DNA of 64,000 nt from Conus ventricosus (lineage: Eukaryota > Mollusca > Gastropoda > Neogastropoda > Conidae): positions 102,645,476-102,709,475 of the forward strand of contig CM031602.1 of NCBI GenBank assembly GCA_018398815.1, in the 5' to 3' direction. The notes beneath the pieces were generated by a model. It did no database searches, was not told the DNA's origin, and was given only the letters and a program-made list of their open reading frames with translations. Of this stretch, positions 61,583 to 64,000 are shown piece by piece (positions within the stretch are counted from its first letter, which is position 1; every line of letters starts with the position of its first letter). The translations under genes and the position numbers were made by a program.

Positions 61583-61618
<36 letters not shown>

Positions 61619-61980
61619 CGTGCAAAAGGCGGGAGCTTTCCACACTAAGGCTCCTTTCCATCACCAAAGATGATTAGAGACTGGGCGTGTGGTGACGCTG
61701 AAGCAACGATCAAGGCGCCAAAGTCCAGTGTATGATAATTAGTGAGTGACAACGGTTTTGACAGTTGGGCAACAGCTTCCACACTCACACTCTTCCTCCT
61801 TTCCCAAACTACTTACTATAAGTCAAATGTTTGTTTATGTTTACGTTATATTACATGCTCCTTCATTCTTTACATTTCTTAACTCACTTGACTGGTCGAT
61901 CCCCACGTTATATTGCCCTCACTTCGTTGGAACACGTGTGTGCAGTGTTGTGACTGTGGTGATTCTGTCTCTTGTGTAGT
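61360..61980. other. Non-coding stretch with a GT microsatellite
   Basis: (GT)n at 61540-61620. No gene recognised elsewhere. Confidence 0.8.
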
Positions 61981-62262
61981 GATTCTCATCTCCTTACAAT
62001 TGCAGTGAATTCTGTCATCTTCCAATTGCAGTGATTATGTCTCCCTCCATTGCAAGTGATTCTATCTCCTTACAATCGCACGTGATTCTGTCTCCTTCCA
62101 ATACCATGGTTCCATCTCTTACAATTGCAGTATTCTTTCTCCTTACAGTTGCAAGTGATTCTATTTCCTTACAATTACCATGATTCCATCTCCTTACCAA
62201 TTTCAGTGATTCTATCTCCTAATAATTGTAGTGATTCTATCTCCTTACAATTGCAGGATCTA
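61980..62262 (+). repeat. Minisatellite, unit about 25 bp
   Basis: About eleven units around ctatctccttacaattgcag with tgattc in front. Confidence 0.92.
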
Positions 62263-64000
62263 TGGTCCACTGCTTAGGGTACTGATGGTCACGGCCTAGG
62301 GTTCTGATGTCACTGCCCGGGTTCTGATGCCACTGCACCGGGTACTGATGGTCCACTACTCCCTGTGGTACTGATGGTCCACTGCCTAGGGTACTGAATG
62401 GTCCCACTGCATACAGTGTCTGATGGGTCCACTGCCTAAGGGTACTGGTGGTCATGAGTCGGGTCTGATGGTCAACTGCCTGGGGGTATTGTGGTCACTG
62501 CCTTGGGTACTGATGGTCCACTGCCTAGGGTACTGATGGTTCCATGCCAGGTTCTGATGGAGCCACTGCCTAGGGTACTGATGGTCCATTGCCTATGGTA
62601 CGGTCTGGTGGTCACTGCCCTGGGTTCTGCTGGCACTGCCTAGGGTTCTGATGGTCCATGCCTGGGGTTCTGATGGTCTCCACTGCCTAGGGTTCTGGTG
62701 GTCCACTGCCTAGGGTATGATGGTCCAACTGCCAGTGTATGTTGGTCTATGCCAAGGGTTCTGATGGTTCACTGCCTAGGGTACTGATATGGTCCACTGC
62801 TCAGGGTATGATGGTCCACTGCCTAACGGTACTGATGTCACTGCCTATGGTATGATGTGGTCCACTGCCTGGGGTTTGATGGTTCACTGCACGGGTACTG
62901 GTGGTCCACTGCCTAAGGTTCTGATGGTTACACTGCCTAGGGTACTGATGGTCTACTGCCTACGGTTTGATGGTCGACACAGGGTATGATGGTCCACTGC
63001 CCAGGGTTCTGATGGTCCATGCTAAGGTTCTGATGGTACACTGCCTAGGTTACTGATGGTCCACTGCCAGGGTTTCTGATGGTGGCCACTGCTGGGTTCT
63101 GATGGTCCACTGCCAGGGTTTCTGATGGTCCCACTTGCCCAGGGTTATGATGGTGGTCCACTGCTAGGGTTATGTGGTCCACTGCCCAGGGTCTGATGGT
63201 TCCTCTCCCAGGGTTCTGATGGTGGTCCAATGCCTAGGGGTTATGGTGGTCCACTGCCCAGGGTACTGCATGGTCCACTGCCCAGGGTTCTGATGGTCCA
63301 CTGCCAAGGGTTCTGATGGTCCACTGCCTAAGGTTCTGATGGTACGCTGCCTAGGGTTACTGATGGTCCACTGCCTGGGTTCTGATGGTGGGTCCACGCC
63401 TTGGGTTCTGATGGTTCACTTGCACAGGGTTTGATGGTCCATCTGCCCAGGGTTTCTGATGGTGGTCACTGTAGGTTCTGATGGTCGGACTGCCAGGGTA
63501 CTGTGGTCACTTGCCCAGGGTTTCTGATGGTCCTCTGCCTAAGGTTTCTGATGGTACACTGCTAGGTTACTGATAGGTCCATGCCCAGGGTTCTGATTGG
63601 TGGTCCACTGCCTATGGTTCTGATGGTCCACTGCCAGGGTTCTGATTGTCCATCCCAGGGAGCGGATGGGGGTCCATGCTAGGGTTATGATGGTCCACAT
63701 GCCCAGGGTTCTGATTGTCCACTGCCCAGGGTTCTGATGGTGGTCCACTGCTAGGGTTTATGGGTGGTCCACTGACCCAGGGTACTGATGGTCACTGCTA
63801 GGGTTTGATGGGTCACTGCCCAGGGTTTAGATGGTACACTGCCAGAGGTTCTGATGATCCACTGGCCCAGGGTTCTGATGGTGGTCACTACCTAGGGTTC
63901 TGGTGGTCACTGGCCTAGGGTACTGATGGTCCACTGGCTCGCGTACTGATGATCCACTGCCCAGTGTACTGATTGATCCACTGCCCTGTAGGGTACTGAC
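62263..64000 (+). repeat. Minisatellite, unit about 22-23 bp, continuing past the window
   Basis: More than 70 degenerate units around ggtccactgcctagggt and ctgat. It follows directly on the 25-bp array and shares the tgat core. Confidence 0.95.

Noticed and set aside
62263..64000. CRISPR-like regular repeats
   Set aside because: The units are contiguous and degenerate with no unique spacers, in an animal genome; it is a minisatellite.

Overview
This is an animal nuclear genome window, most likely from a marine invertebrate such as a mollusc. That guess rests on very dense CA/GT, CT and AT microsatellites, a tRNA-derived SINE with an ATT tail, and the transposon families present; the species assignment is low confidence. 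No complete host gene is visible. Almost everything between 0.55 and 60.5 kb is a set of large transposable elements inserted into one another, and their borders can be read from target duplications. The two long LTR copies, identical when they inserted, now differ largely by one-base insertions and deletions. Many frame breaks below may therefore be unpolished-assembly errors rather than true decay.

Layout. (1) 1-550 is plain flank. (2) 556-26324 is Polinton-1, a Maverick/adintovirus-like element with self-complementary terminal inverted repeats and a caaag duplication. It carries four small ORFs, protein-primed DNA polymerase B, a PGR membrane protein, three further small proteins, integrase, a glycine-rich membrane protein, an SRG protein, packaging ATPase, major capsid protein and three putative virion proteins. 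Its polymerase gene is split by a 10.5-kb ISL2EU-type DNA transposon (2092-12596; THAP/HTH/DDE transposase on +, SAP-SWIM-YqaJ protein on -, AT duplication) and by a 1.05-kb solo LTR (14433-15481, ATTAC duplication). (3) 26330-28671 is flank with CA and AT arrays, a SINE and tetranucleotide arrays.

(4) 28672-60469 is one Ty3/gypsy LTR retrotransposon inserted in a minisatellite of about 40 bp that is visible on both sides. It has LTRs of about 3.1 kb, a tRNA-Pro-like primer site, a polypurine tract, and the unusual order gag-protease-integrase-RT-RNase H, as in Gmr1-like elements. Its 5' LTR holds a 4.5-kb pogo/Tigger transposon (31615-36107, TA duplication) whose transposase runs on through a PCNA-binding-like motif and nonapeptide repeats into an OTU protease-like domain. 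Its internal region holds Polinton-2 (37191-52762, tctga duplication). (5) 60470-64000 is the rest of the minisatellite, a possible receptor exon, and two more minisatellites reaching the window end.

The two Polintons share a syntenic block (PGR protein, X protein, S1, S2, integrase). They carry the polymerase, ATPase and virion modules in different orders and orientations, so they look like two diverged lineages with shuffled arms rather than copies of each other.
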